Assembly (NCBI RefSeq): GCF_023283765.1
Contig: NZ_JAKILG010000002.1
Coordinates: forward strand, 124,001 to 188,000
DNA: 64,000 nt
Direction: 5' to 3'
DNA from: Shewanella profunda
GTDB lineage: Bacteria; Pseudomonadota; Gammaproteobacteria; Enterobacterales; Shewanellaceae
A model generated the notes under the pieces. That model was not told the origin of the DNA and ran no database searches. It saw nothing but the letters and a program-made list of their open reading frames with translations. Numbering within the stretch: the stretch's first letter is position 1; the number at the start of each line of letters is the position of its first letter. Below, piece by piece: positions 50,364 to 59,601 of this stretch. The position numbers were made by a program, and so were the translations under genes.

Positions 50364-53300
50364 ATGGCGATACCCTCGAAAAAAGCCGGCCAGATATTGG
50401 CAGACATACGCAAACAGCTTGCAGAGCGCATTCTGATCTTAGACGGTGCCATGGGCACTATGATCCAAGGCTACAAGCTGGAAGAAGAGGATTATCGCGG
50501 CGAACGCTTTAAAGATTGGCACACGGATGTTAAAGGCAACAACGACCTCTTGGTTTTGTCGCAGCCGCAGATCATCAAGCAAATTCACACCGACTACTTA
50601 AACGCCGGTGCCGACATCATTGAAACCAACACTTTTAACGCTACTACTATCGCCATGGCCGACTACGACATGCAGTCGCTGTCCGCCGAAATTAACTTAG
50701 TCGGCGCGCGCCTCGCCCGTGAAGCCTGTGATGAAGCCTTTGCTGCTACGGGCATTCCACGCTACGTCGCCGGTGTGTTAGGCCCCACTAACCGCACATG
50801 CTCGATTAGCCCAGATGTGAACGACCCAGGCTATCGCAACGTCAGCTTCGATGAGTTAGTGACTGCTTACAAAGAATCCACTAAGGCGCTGATTGAGGGC
50901 GGCGCGGATATCATTATGGTCGAGACCATATTCGATACCTTAAACGCCAAGGCCGCGCTGTTTGCGATTGAATCCGTATTCGATGACTTATTCGGTCAGC
51001 ATTCTAAAGACAGATTGCCGATCATGATTTCGGGCACCATTACCGATGCCTCTGGTCGCACACTTACTGGCCAAACGACCGAAGCCTTTTACAATTCCCT
51101 TCGCCATATCAAGCCCTTATCTATCGGTCTTAACTGTGCACTTGGGCCAAAAGAATTGCGCACCTATGTGGAAGAATTATCCCGCATCAGTGAGTGTTAT
51201 GTGTCGGCGCATCCGAATGCAGGCCTGCCGAACGAGTTTGGCGGTTACGATGAAACCCCAGAGGACATGGCGAACGTGATCGAAGATTGGGCGCGCGAAG
51301 GCATGCTCAATATTATCGGTGGTTGCTGTGGTAGTACGCCTGAACATATCCGCGTGATCCGCGAAGCGGTGAGCCGTCACGATCCGCGTATTTTGCCAGA
51401 CATTCCGGTAGCTTGCCGCTTGGCAGGTTTGGAACCACTGACTATCGACGCCCAATCCCTGTTCGTTAACGTGGGTGAACGCACCAACGTCACAGGCTCG
51501 GCCAAATTTTTAAAGCTGATTAAAGAAGGCAAGTTTGAGCAGGCGCTCGATGTCGCCCGCGAGCAGGTCGAAAGCGGCGCACAGATCATCGATATCAACA
51601 TGGACGAAGGCATGCTCGATGGCGTGGAAATCATGCACAAGTTTTTAAACTTGATTGCCTCTGAGCCCGACATCAGCCGCGTACCTATTATGATCGACTC
51701 CTCTAAATGGGAAGTGATCGAAGCTGGCCTCAAATGTATTCAAGGCAAGGGCATAGTTAACTCGATTTCCCTCAAAGAAGGCGAAGCCAAGTTTATCGAG
51801 CAAGCCACCTTAGTGAAACGCTACGGCGCGGCGGCCATTATCATGGCATTCGACGAGCAAGGTCAGGCCGATACTAAGGCGCGTAAAATCGAAATCTGTA
51901 CCCGCGCCTATCGGGTGCTGGTCGATAAGGTCGGCTTTCCACCCGAAGACATCATCTTCGACCCGAACATTTTCGCTATCGCCACGGGGATTGATGAACA
52001 CGACAATTATGCCGTCGATTTTATTGATGCCATTAAAGCGATTAAAGCCACCCTGCCCCACGCGATGATTTCGGGCGGCGTATCGAACGTGTCGTTCTCG
52101 TTCCGCGGTAACAACCCAGTGCGCGAGGCGATTCACGCGGTGTTCCTGTACCACGCCATCAAAGTCGGCATGGACATGGGCATTGTCAACGCGGGTCAGT
52201 TAGCCATTTACGACGATATCGATCCTGAACTTAAAGTGCGGGTCGAAAACGTGGTGCTTAACTTGCCCTGTCCAGTTGAAGGCTCAAGCAATACCGAGCA
52301 GTTACTTGAAATCGCAGAGAAATTCCGCGGTGATGGCGCGCAGGTGGGCAAGAAAGAAGATTTAGAATGGCGCAGCTGGCCGGTGAGCCAACGCTTATCC
52401 CATGCGCTCGTCAAAGGCATTACCGAATTTATCGATGAAGATACCGAAGCCGCTCGCCAAGAAGCGAAACGTCCGCTGGATGTGATTGAAGGCGCCTTGA
52501 TGGACGGCATGAACGTGGTCGGCGACTTGTTCGGCTCGGGCAAGATGTTCCTGCCGCAGGTGGTAAAATCCGCGCGGGTAATGAAAAAAGCCGTGGCTTA
52601 CTTAAACCCCTATATCGAGCTGGAAAAGGTCGAAGGCCAATCTAACGGCAAGATCTTGATGGTGACAGTAAAAGGTGACGTGCACGATATCGGCAAGAAT
52701 ATCGTCGGCGTGGTGCTCGCCTGTAACGGTTTTGAGGTATTCGATTTAGGTGTAATGGTGTCGGTGGAGCGAATTCTCGACGCGGTGAAAGAACACAATA
52801 TCGATATCATCGGCATGTCGGGCCTCATCACGCCGAGTCTGGACGAGATGGTGCATAACGTGAAAACCTTCCACCGCGAAGGCTTAACCATTCCGGCGAT
52901 TATCGGCGGTGCCACTTGCTCTAAAATCCACACAGCGGTGAAGATTGCGCCCCATTATCCCCATGGCGCCATTTATATCGCCGATGCGTCCCGCGCCGTG
53001 CCTATGGTAAGTAAACTCATCAACAACGAGACTCGCCAAGCGACAATCGACGAAACCTATGCCGAATACGACGATATGCGCACTAAGCGTCTATCCCAAG
53101 CCAAGCGCAAAGAGATAGTGTCACTCGAAGCGGCCCGTGATAACCGCTGCCAACACGATTGGGCCAACTATACCCCGTTTACGCCAAACGTGCTCGGTCG
53201 CCAAGTATTTGATAATTATCCATTAGAAGACTTAGTCGAGCGTATCGACTGGACACCGTTTTTCCGCTCGTGGGAATTACATGGCCATTACCCCGAAATC

Positions 53301-54098
53301 CTCACCGATAAAGTCGTCGGTGAAGAGGCGCAAAAGCTGTTCGCCGATGGTCAGGCCATGCTCAAGCAAATCATCGAAGAAAAATGGCTCACGGCGAAAG
53401 CGGTTATCGGCTTATTCCCTGCCAATACCGTCAATTGCGACGACATTGAGCTGTATACCGATGAGTCGCGCACCACAGTCGAAATGACCACACATCACCT
53501 GCGGATGCAGCTTGAGCGTGTTGGCAACGATAACTTCTGCCTATCCGACTTTGTTGCGCCAAAAGACTCAGGCGTCGCCGATTACATGGGCGGCTTTGCG
53601 GTGACCACAGGCCATGGCATAGACGAACATGTGGCACGTTTTGAAGCCAACCACGACGACTACAACGCCATCATGCTCAAATGCTTAGCCGACCGTTTAG
53701 CCGAAGCCTTTGCCGAGCGGATGCACGAACGGGTACGTAAAGAGTTTTGGGGTTATGCAGCCGACGAGCAGTTAAGTAACGAAGCCTTAATCCGCGAGAA
53801 ATACAAAGGCATACGCCCCGCACCGGGCTACCCAGCTTGCCCAGACCACACAGAAAAAGGCTTGTTATGGGACTTGCTCAAGCCCGATGAAACCATCGAC
53901 TTGAACATCACCGAAAGCTACGCCATGTTCCCCACAGCGGCCGTATCGGGCTGGTATTTCGCCCACCCGAAATCGCGCTACTTTGGCGTGAGTAACATAG
54001 GCCGCGATCAAGTGGAAGATTATGCCAAGCGTAAAGGGATGACTGTCGCAGAGACGGAGAAGTGGCTGGCGCCAGTGTTGGATTATGATCCTGAATAG
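50364..54098 (+). CDS. metH: Cobalamin-dependent methionine synthase
   Basis: Methylates homocysteine to methionine with methyltetrahydrofolate through bound cobalamin. The 1244-residue length matches the family at about 1227. The homocysteine domain (1-330) has DGAMGTMIQ and zinc Cys residues in GLNCALG and [10 protein letters not shown]. The pterin domain is at about 370-640. The B12 domain has [11 protein letters not shown] (about 773-783, lower-ligand His) and the SAM activation domain (about 920-1240) has [15 protein letters not shown]. All four modules are intact. It is next to the B12 operon and has a terminator downstream. Confidence 0.98.
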   Translation: MAIPSKKAGQILADIRKQLAERILILDGAMGTMIQGYKLEEEDYRGERFKDWHTDVKGNNDLLVLSQPQIIKQIHTDYLNAGADIIETNTFNATTIAMADYDMQSLSAEINLVGARLAREACDEAFAATGIPRYVAGVLGPTNRTCSISPDVNDPGYRNVSFDELVTAYKESTKALIEGGADIIMVETIFDTLNAKAALFAIESVFDDLFGQHSKDRLPIMISGTITDASGRTLTGQTTEAFYNSLRHIKPLSIGLNCALGPKELRTYVEELSRISECYVSAHPNAGLPNEFGGYDETPEDMANVIEDWAREGMLNIIGGCCGSTPEHIRVIREAVSRHDPRILPDIPVACRLAGLEPLTIDAQSLFVNVGERTNVTGSAKFLKLIKEGKFEQALDVAREQVESGAQIIDINMDEGMLDGVEIMHKFLNLIASEPDISRVPIMIDSSKWEVIEAGLKCIQGKGIVNSISLKEGEAKFIEQATLVKRYGAAAIIMAFDEQGQADTKARKIEICTRAYRVLVDKVGFPPEDIIFDPNIFAIATGIDEHDNYAVDFIDAIKAIKATLPHAMISGGVSNVSFSFRGNNPVREAIHAVFLYHAIKVGMDMGIVNAGQLAIYDDIDPELKVRVENVVLNLPCPVEGSSNTEQLLEIAEKFRGDGAQVGKKEDLEWRSWPVSQRLSHALVKGITEFIDEDTEAARQEAKRPLDVIEGALMDGMNVVGDLFGSGKMFLPQVVKSARVMKKAVAYLNPYIELEKVEGQSNGKILMVTVKGDVHDIGKNIVGVVLACNGFEVFDLGVMVSVERILDAVKEHNIDIIGMSGLITPSLDEMVHNVKTFHREGLTIPAIIGGATCSKIHTAVKIAPHYPHGAIYIADASRAVPMVSKLINNETRQATIDETYAEYDDMRTKRLSQAKRKEIVSLEAARDNRCQHDWANYTPFTPNVLGRQVFDNYPLEDLVERIDWTPFFRSWELHGHYPEILTDKVVGEEAQKLFADGQAMLKQIIEEKWLTAKAVIGLFPANTVNCDDIELYTDESRTTVEMTTHHLRMQLERVGNDNFCLSDFVAPKDSGVADYMGGFAVTTGHGIDEHVARFEANHDDYNAIMLKCLADRLAEAFAERMHERVRKEFWGYAADEQLSNEALIREKYKGIRPAPGYPACPDHTEKGLLWDLLKPDETIDLNITESYAMFPTAAVSGWYFAHPKSRYFGVSNIGRDQVEDYAKRKGMTVAETEKWLAPVLDYDPE

Positions 54099-54173
54099 AG
54101 AGTGACCCAGAGTAGTCATTTGTACTCGTTAATGCCCAAGTTTCACTTGGGGAATTAGGCAAAACGTGGAATT

Positions 54174-54203
54174 AAGGGGCTGAATCGAAGCCCCTTATTT
54201 TTG
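54174..54203 (+). terminator. Terminator after metH
   Basis: AAGGGGCT and AGCCCCTT pair around a seven-base loop, followed by ATTTTTGG. Confidence 0.85.
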
Positions 54204-54221
54204 GTTTTAATGTCTAACTTT

Positions 54222-54650
54222 AAAATCAAAATAAAAATCAAAGTCGTGGAATTCCATTCCACACCAGGGCAAGAAGGGGATCAACAGCAATCCCCCTCTT
54301 GCATCTCCCCTTGCCGCCCCTAGCGAAGTTACATGCATTAGAGACTGGCCTTGGTCTTATGGATAAATTGCTATCGCTTCCGAAGGCAACGTCCCTGTAC
54401 CTGCGAAAGCTAGCTCGGCATCCATGCCGAGACTCACGCAATTTATTCCAACACCCCGCGGCAACTTCGCAGGGGTTGGGTGAACTTCTGTGGCATTAAA
54501 GTGAACTTTTCGCATTGAAAGAGTTATGCGTTTCCTATCTTTTAGCCAATTTAATAATGGGTGTCTCATTAAATCCTCGCTCGTAACGCTGCTAGGCAGC
54601 ATTCACCCTCGCGAAGTTACAGGCATTAGTGACTAGCTTCGCAGGGGATT
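54222..54650. repeat. Mosaic hairpin-repeat array 1
   Basis: A non-coding stretch made of small hairpins: GTGGAAT-TCC-ATTCCAC (54246-54262), GGGGAT...ATCCCC (54276-54295), CTCGGCA-TCCA-TGCCGAG (54414-54431) and GCTGC-TAG-GCAGC (54588-54600). Conserved end arms occur as CCCCTAGCGAAGTT (54317-54330) with AACTTCGCAGGGG (54463-54475), and again at 54607-54618 with 54636-54648. The motif TAGCGAAGTTACATGCATTAG is at 54321-54341, with a close copy at 54610-54629. The array resembles array 2 at 55267-55620. Confidence 0.75.
54504..54573 (+). repeat. 70-base dispersed repeat, copy 1
   Basis: It matches 58493-58562 at 64 of 70 positions on the same strand. It starts AACTTTTC, has AAGAGTTATGC in the middle and ends TGTCTCATTAAA. 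No coding sense is visible. It follows the first hairpin-repeat element directly. Confidence 0.85.
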
Positions 54651-54916
54651 GGTCTATTCCTGTAGCTTAGGCGTTGCCAGTTCATTTTAAAAAGAGTTTT
54701 TACCTGTCCCATCTTTTTTCTTAGCTTGACCATAGTTCAATATCCAAGCGTGCCAACTTAAAGCATGTTTTGGTTAGGTATACTTTACTGCGCTTGTTTC
54801 GGGCTAGCTTATGTTAGAATCCCGCCCAATCAGCTTTATGAATGTGCAATACAACTCATTTGTTTAACTGAGCGTAGTGGAACACTACCGTGATTAACTA
54901 AATGCAGAGAAAAGAT

Positions 54917-55195
54917 ATGAGCAAGTTAAATGCCGAAGAACGTAAAGCCCGCGATAACGCCCGTTTTTCACAACGCGTCGATGAACGCCGCACAAAAGGT
55001 GAAGACGTCGTCGCCTACGTACTGGGCAACAAGCTCGCGTTTAAGTTTCTGACTAAACCAGAAAGACACGAATTTAAACAAAGAGAAGCCGCACTTGAAG
55101 AAGAAGCCAAACTTAAAAAGCAGCAAGCGTTTCAGCTTAAAACCGAGCAAGAGTTAGATAAAGTCGAAGCCGCATTTACTGATACAGAAGAGTAA
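54917..55195 (+). CDS. Small Lys/Glu-rich coiled-coil protein, function unknown
   Basis: Highly charged product of 92 residues from ATG 54917, with AGAGAAAAG upstream; an in-frame ATG at 54902 is less likely. The N-terminus SKLNAEERKARDNARFSQRVDERR is basic. The C-terminal half is a predicted coiled coil (REAALEEEAKLKKQQAF). It has no signal or membrane segment. I do not recognise the family. It is flanked by repeat arrays on both sides. Confidence 0.7.
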   Translation: MSKLNAEERKARDNARFSQRVDERRTKGEDVVAYVLGNKLAFKFLTKPERHEFKQREAALEEEAKLKKQQAFQLKTEQELDKVEAAFTDTEE

Positions 55196-55204
55196 CTTCT
55201 CAAA

Positions 55205-55231
55205 AGAGCCATTGATCATCATTGATGGCTC
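55205..55231 (+). terminator. Hairpin after the coiled-coil protein gene
   Basis: GAGCCAT and ATGGCTC pair around an inner ATGAT-rich loop, ten bases after the stop at 55195. There is no T-tract, so termination is uncertain. Confidence 0.45.
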
Positions 55232-55266
55232 ACGCATATCCCATTTCCAAACTTCGTTTGAATTTT

Positions 55267-55620
55267 TAAATCAAAATCCACATCAACGTCGTGGGGCTTC
55301 ACCCCCTGATTTTTATTAGAGAATCGACCAAGGAGGACTGCTCGTCCTATCCTCCTTTGATGCTCCAAGACGAACAACCTCCATGTCTAAACACCAGTTC
55401 GCCATCCATGGCTCTCGTTCGAAACGCTGCTACGCAGCACTCACCCTAGCGAAGTTACATGCATTAGTTACCGCTCTCATACTCCAATAAAAATCGACTA
55501 ACGGCTCAGATGGCACATCCATGTGCCCCCGAGCCTGCGCCATCATCCATGATGTCGCCACGGCATTTTTATCTCCGTATTTCGACAACTTCGCAGGGGA
55601 AGGTGAACTTCTGAATCTGC
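55267..55620. repeat. Mosaic hairpin-repeat array 2
   Basis: A second array with the same plan as 54222-54650 but different stems: GGGG-CTTCA-CCCC (near 55291-55306), AGGAGGA...TCCTCCT (55331-55356), GCCA-TCCA-TGGC (55401-55412), GCTGC-TAC-GCAGC (55426-55438), GGCACA-TCCA-TGTGCC (55512-55527) and CATCA-TCCA-TGATG (55541-55554). End arms CCCTAGCGAAGTT (55444-55456) and AACTTCGCAGGGG (55587-55599) match array 1. TAGCGAAGTTACATGCATTAG recurs at 55447-55467. The TCCA loop recurs with changing stems. Confidence 0.78.
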
Positions 55621-55824
55621 AGTGTTAGTAGTTAATCTCAACTGAATTCTGCCTGTCCTTTCTTTTGCTTGCCAAAGAGGGTAAGACGTCAATTTGGATC
55701 TAATTAGGGCGCAACAAACGCCGGCCCTTTACTTTTAACATAAGGTCGCAAGACCGCCAACCATTAACGACTGATACCCCGTTGTGAAAGGTGAATTATC
55801 GATTAACGTAAATGTAGCTTGAAC

Positions 55825-55938
55825 AAAGTAGGACATTGACCTTGCTAAACCCGAGGTGACCATATATGTCCCCGCTTTCAATAAAGTAGGACATTGGTCT
55901 TGCTAACCCAGAGGTGACCATATATGTCCCCGATTTTT
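55825..55938 (+). repeat. Two-copy tandem repeat with 58-base period
   Basis: Copies at 55825-55880 and 55883-55938 share AAAGTAGGACATTG, CTTGCTAA, GAGGTGACCATATATGTCCCC. They differ at scattered positions, so the duplication is not very recent. No coding sense is seen. It lies 80-200 bases before the next gene and could hold binding sites or be the debris of a mobile element. Confidence 0.8.
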
Positions 55939-55955
55939 TTCGAGGCCTGCTTGAA

Positions 55956-55971
55956 TGCAACAATTGTTGCA
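55956..55971. promoter_or_regulatory. 16-base perfect palindrome upstream of the secreted-protein gene
   Basis: TGCAACAATTGTTGCA is perfectly symmetric and lies 54 bases before the GTG at 56025, in A+T-rich sequence. It may be an operator. Confidence 0.45.
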
Positions 55972-56024
55972 ACAATGATTAATTTGTTATAAATTACCAC
56001 TAAATAAATCAATAGGTGGTGCTT

Positions 56025-56861
56025 GTGTTTAAATTTTTTTTAAAGTTAGCTTTATGGGCTATTACGTTGACAAGTTTCAATTCTTACTCAGCAATAATTC
56101 AACAATGTGATTCATGCACATCTCAATCGGACTTCTATGCAGTGGCTAGATATACTGCAACGACAAATATGTCAGGTACATCTGATACACTCTACTTGTT
56201 CAATAGTGGAGATAATTTGATGAAGAAGTTTTCTCTCATATACATGCCTACTACTGAACCTGGAACGCCACCAGTGTTACGGGTTCAAGAAGTATCTTTG
56301 ACGGTTTCAGATACAACAAAAACCAATCAATTGTTTATGTTGAAAAGTATAGTTGATGATTTTATTACAGGTGGAATTGATGTCCCTGAAGAAGTTATTG
56401 GTAGTGCATATGACATGATAGGTTCTAGTCAAAATTTAAAAAAAGTAAATGACTATTTCAATGACAACCTGACACTGATAAATGCGATAAATTCTTATTC
56501 TGGAGTAGCATTATCCATCGCTGGTAAAGTAATAGATGTTCATTTTAATGTAGTTATTAGGTTTGCAGATCAATCATCATCAACTATGACAATTAAAGGC
56601 CTAGGAGAGAACTTTGAAATAAAACTTTCCATTAGTGATATTACAGATTCTGATGGAAATAGTGCACCATTGGTTAATGGCAGTTCTAGTGTTGGTGAGT
56701 ACAATTTTTCAGGAGACGATAATAATATAGAAAGCTTTGTTAATGCCTTATCTAGATTGGGAATATCAGTTGAATATTACAGCGCATCTAAAATTAGTAG
56801 CGGTAGAGTCCAGTGCTCATTAAACAAAAGTGGTGGATTAACTTGTATATTAAAAAATTAA
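56025..56861 (+). CDS. Uncharacterised secreted protein with N-terminal CxxC
   Basis: I do not recognise this family. The product is about 278 residues from GTG 56025, which follows AGGTGGT; a GTG at 56016 would add three residues. A clear signal peptide (FKFFLKLALWAITLTSFNSYSA) is followed by QQCDSCTSQSDFY, so a CxxC lies at the mature N-terminus. The C-terminus has a second Cys pair (VQCSLNKSGGLTC). The rest is Ser/Thr/Asn-rich and probably beta-structured. Its base composition is more A+T-rich than the upstream housekeeping genes. The next gene starts 13 bases later and encodes a small membrane protein, so the two form a unit. Confidence 0.78.
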   Translation: MFKFFLKLALWAITLTSFNSYSAIIQQCDSCTSQSDFYAVARYTATTNMSGTSDTLYLFNSGDNLMKKFSLIYMPTTEPGTPPVLRVQEVSLTVSDTTKTNQLFMLKSIVDDFITGGIDVPEEVIGSAYDMIGSSQNLKKVNDYFNDNLTLINAINSYSGVALSIAGKVIDVHFNVVIRFADQSSSTMTIKGLGENFEIKLSISDITDSDGNSAPLVNGSSSVGEYNFSGDDNNIESFVNALSRLGISVEYYSASKISSGRVQCSLNKSGGLTCILKN

Positions 56862-56873
56862 CAGAGAAGAATA

Positions 56874-57104
56874 ATGGATATCAACATAACTAGTTACCTG
56901 TTCGTCGGATTAGTTTTGCTAATAATTACTACATCTTTTCTTATGTATTTAAGGGTTTACAAATATAGCAAAACTAGAGTTATAATTAATGCATTCCTAT
57001 GTTACTTGGTTCCACCTTTAGGTTTAATTGTTTTTTTGCATATTGTTTGGAGTCACAATAAAATGAAGTTAAATAATATTTCCTGTATTTTAAGCGATAA
57101 ATAA
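56874..57104 (+). CDS. Small two-pass membrane protein, function unknown
   Basis: A 76-residue product with two hydrophobic segments (about residues 8-25 and 40-58), separated by a basic loop (RVYKYSKTRVI). It starts 13 bases after the secreted-protein gene, with AGAGAAG as ribosome-binding site, so the two are probably co-transcribed. It could be a membrane partner or immunity-like protein of its neighbour, which is inference from arrangement only. The IS256 element begins 97 bases downstream. Confidence 0.65.
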   Translation: MDINITSYLFVGLVLLIITTSFLMYLRVYKYSKTRVIINAFLCYLVPPLGLIVFLHIVWSHNKMKLNNISCILSDK

Positions 57105-57200
57105 TAGCAATGGACACCAATGCGATAGACAGGAGAATAGCCAGAGCGGGATTAAGCTTTGTTAGATCTCTTAACCAAAGAAAATCTCGAGTCTATTCGA

Positions 57201-58490
57201 GGCTGTTCATAATTCTGTGTCAGGTTAATTTCACAGATCGATATGGTTTTCTAAGCGCCCCTCAAAATGGATTGAGAGCTGTGATAGCGTCAAATTCCAA
57301 TTTTGGATGGGGTGAGTCCAGCGCTCAGAGGCCTTCAATATACCCGCGTAAAGCAGCTTGAGTAAACTGTTCTCGTTAGCAAAACCACCTTTGGTTTTAG
57401 TTAACTTTCTGAATTGGCGATGCACGGCTTCAACGGCATTTGTGGTGTAAATGGCGGTCCGAACATAGTCAGGGTATTTGAAATAAACCGATAGCAGTGC
57501 CCACTTGTTGCGCCATGACTTAATCACTACAGGGTATTTATCACCCCATTTTGTCTCCAGTTCATCCAGTGCCATCTCGGCCGCATTCAAGGTGGCAGCC
57601 TTATAAACACACTTTAAATCGGCCATGAAGGCTTTTTGGTGCTTGGACGCGACATACTTCATTGAGTTGCGAATTTGATGGATGACGCACAGCTGTACTT
57701 CCGTCTGTGGATATATGGTTTCAATCGCTTCAGGAAAGCCTTTAAGGCCATCCACACAGGCGATGAGGATGTCTTTCACCCCACGGTTATACAGGTCGGT
57801 TAGTACGCTTAACCAATGGTGAGCCCCTTCATTATCAGACAGATATAAGCCTAATAGCTCTTTCTTGCCTTCGACGTTAAGGGCCAAAATGGTGTAAACC
57901 GCCTTGCTGATAAAGCGACCATTCTCTTTGATTTTATAGTGAATCGCATCGAGCCATATGACGGGGTAAAGCGGCTCTAGCTCGCGTTCCCGCCATGCCT
58001 GAAGCTCAGGTAGTAACTTGTCAGTAATGGCGTTCACCGTGCCGTTGGACACCGACATGCCGTACATGTCTTCGATATGTGCACGAATATCTTGATAGCT
58101 GGTGCCTAATGAAAATAAGCCAATGATTTTACGCTCCATTTCATCGGTAAGCTGGGTTTGGTGCTTTTTGACTAATTGAGGCTCGAAGGTGCCCGCTCTG
58201 TCTCTGGGCGTGTTCAACTCAAAGTTACCAATGGGGCTTTTAACTGTTTTAGTGGTTTTACCGTTTTTACGATTAGCGCCTTCAGTGCTCGCCAAATGGC
58301 CATCCAACTCTGCGGCTAAGGCCGCTTCAGTGAGTTGCTTAATCAAAGGGGTTAAGATGCCATCCTTGCCCGTAAGGTCTTTACCTTCACGTAGTGCTTG
58401 AATGGCAGCATTGATATCAAAAGTAGGTGTGGTCATAAATCATCTCTTTTTGGTATAGCTTAAAGAAATGACACAGAAATTTGAACACTA
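57201..58490 (-). mobile_element. IS256-family insertion sequence
   Basis: The element is about 1.29 kb. The left end GGCTGTTCATAATTCTGTGTCA (57201-57222) and the right end (58469-58490), read in reverse complement, share TGTTCA, TTCTGTGTCA and most other positions, so they are imperfect terminal inverted repeats. The outermost two or three bases do not match. No eight- or nine-base target duplication is visible (left flank CTATTCGA, right flank CCAACTTT), which points to a later deletion or recombination at one end. Confidence 0.88.
57231..58436 (-). CDS. IS256-family transposase
   Basis: DDE transposase of 401 residues, intact. It starts MTTPTFDINAAIQAL. The RNase H-like core includes YPVIWLDAIHYKI (first Asp, about 157-169), ILIACVDGLKGFPEAI (second Asp, about 221-236) and TTNAVEAVHRQFRK with the Glu (about 333-346). 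The family signature H-x6-N segment VIHQIRNSMKYV is present. It fills the element between its inverted repeats. Confidence 0.95.
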   Translation of the reverse strand: MTTPTFDINAAIQALREGKDLTGKDGILTPLIKQLTEAALAAELDGHLASTEGANRKNGKTTKTVKSPIGNFELNTPRDRAGTFEPQLVKKHQTQLTDEMERKIIGLFSLGTSYQDIRAHIEDMYGMSVSNGTVNAITDKLLPELQAWRERELEPLYPVIWLDAIHYKIKENGRFISKAVYTILALNVEGKKELLGLYLSDNEGAHHWLSVLTDLYNRGVKDILIACVDGLKGFPEAIETIYPQTEVQLCVIHQIRNSMKYVASKHQKAFMADLKCVYKAATLNAAEMALDELETKWGDKYPVVIKSWRNKWALLSVYFKYPDYVRTAIYTTNAVEAVHRQFRKLTKTKGGFANENSLLKLLYAGILKASERWTHPIQNWNLTLSQLSIHFEGRLENHIDL

Positions 58491-58492
58491 CC

Positions 58493-58562
58493 AACTTTTC
58501 ACATTTAAAGAGTTATGCATGTCCTATCTCTTAGCCAATTTAACAATGGGTGTCTCATTAAA
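58493..58562 (+). repeat. 70-base dispersed repeat, copy 2, abutting the IS
   Basis: Matches 54504-54573 at 64 of 70 positions in the same orientation. It begins two bases after the right end of the IS, so the IS, or a deletion it caused, truncated whatever lay before it. Confidence 0.85.
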
Positions 58563-58589
58563 CCTTTCTGAAAAGTTTATAAAACTAGT

Positions 58590-59601
58590 TTATGCAGGCT
58601 CAATTATATTGCCGCTGTTAGTTCCATAAAACTTACCAGTAATGACACCAATTTTATAATAGTCATTCAGAAGTTTAACAAAATAGCCAACGTCGATACT
58701 ATTTTCTAGTACAAGCTTTCCATCAGGCGAAAATTTAAGTTCTTTACCTTCAAACAACTTCAGGGCATTTTTCATTTTTTCGATTTCATCTTTATTGAAA
58801 CCCGAGTGATTTCCCTTTTTCCCAATATTAGCTAAGGTTTTGAGCAATGCTCTACTTTTACTTAAGCTAGCTTTAATATGTTCAAGACCTTCGACTAGGT
58901 TTGTAGATTCAATAACTGAGATCACGTCATTAGCAACGTTTTGAAACTCTTCCTCTAAACCTACTATTTGCTCAAAACCCGACTTTCTTAAAACTAGAAA
59001 TTCTGAATTAAAATATATGCAATCGATCTTATCATCAAAGCTGACAGTTTCGTTATTAACTATTTTTAGTTCAGAGTCTGTTGAATCAAACCAAGATGAT
59101 AACTTCTCAATTTTAGTTTGAGGTTCGTCAGTTGTGACTTTACCTGAACTCATTTTTCTAAAAAAGTAGGCTGTATCCTTTGCAGTATTTATTTGCAAAC
59201 AGTACGTCCAAAGGTCATTCTTCACCTCTTTTAATGAAGTAATCGTATCAACCTTATTTACTAAAAGTTGGTTAAATATAACATCAGAAAATGACAGAGC
59301 ATTATTCAACACATAGGTGTAAAGCTTATCACCTAAGTCATCCGTTATTACATTGTAAGACTCAAGGTCATACCCTTCCTTAGAAATTAATTTTTCCAAT
59401 TGAATTTTTGCATTTTTTGAGAAAAACAAACATCTGGAGACATATCTATGCCATTTGCTTTAAATTGAAATTTATCGATAACTTTTCTGTTTTTCTGACG
59501 CCTTCTTTAATATGTCTAGTAATAAAGAAAAGTTTAAAACTTACATCCTGCTCACCAATGATACCTAAAATATCATTTATTTTCTTTTTAGCTGGCATCA
59601 T
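58590..59601 (-). CDS. kwaB: Kiwa anti-phage protein KwaB (DUF4868), frame interrupted
   Basis: KwaB is the DNA-binding effector partner in Kiwa defence. A frame opens at ATG 59601, inside the end of kwaA and behind GGGAGG, and runs 51 codons (LFFITRHIKEGVRKTEKLSI) to a TAG at 59446-59448. The remaining 279 residues are open in another frame from 59429 to 58590. They carry the DUF4868-like features: DLWTYCLQI, FNSEFLVLRKSGFEQI, DKIDCIYF and the C-terminal NALKLFEGKELKF with LLNDYYKIGVITGKFYG. A single-base indel at about 59430-59462 would restore a protein of about 330 residues, close to KwaB length at about 315. The domain assignment is from remembered family features. Confidence 0.78.

Noticed and set aside
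54222..55620. CRISPR array
   Set aside because: Repeats are irregular in spacing, contain palindromes of differing sequence, have no constant repeat-spacer pattern and no cas genes nearby.
57110..57361. Plus-strand open frame of 83 codons crossing the left end of the IS
   Set aside because: It runs across the IS inverted repeat into antisense of the transposase; the pre-IS part (57110-57200) is too short to identify and may be a truncated gene.
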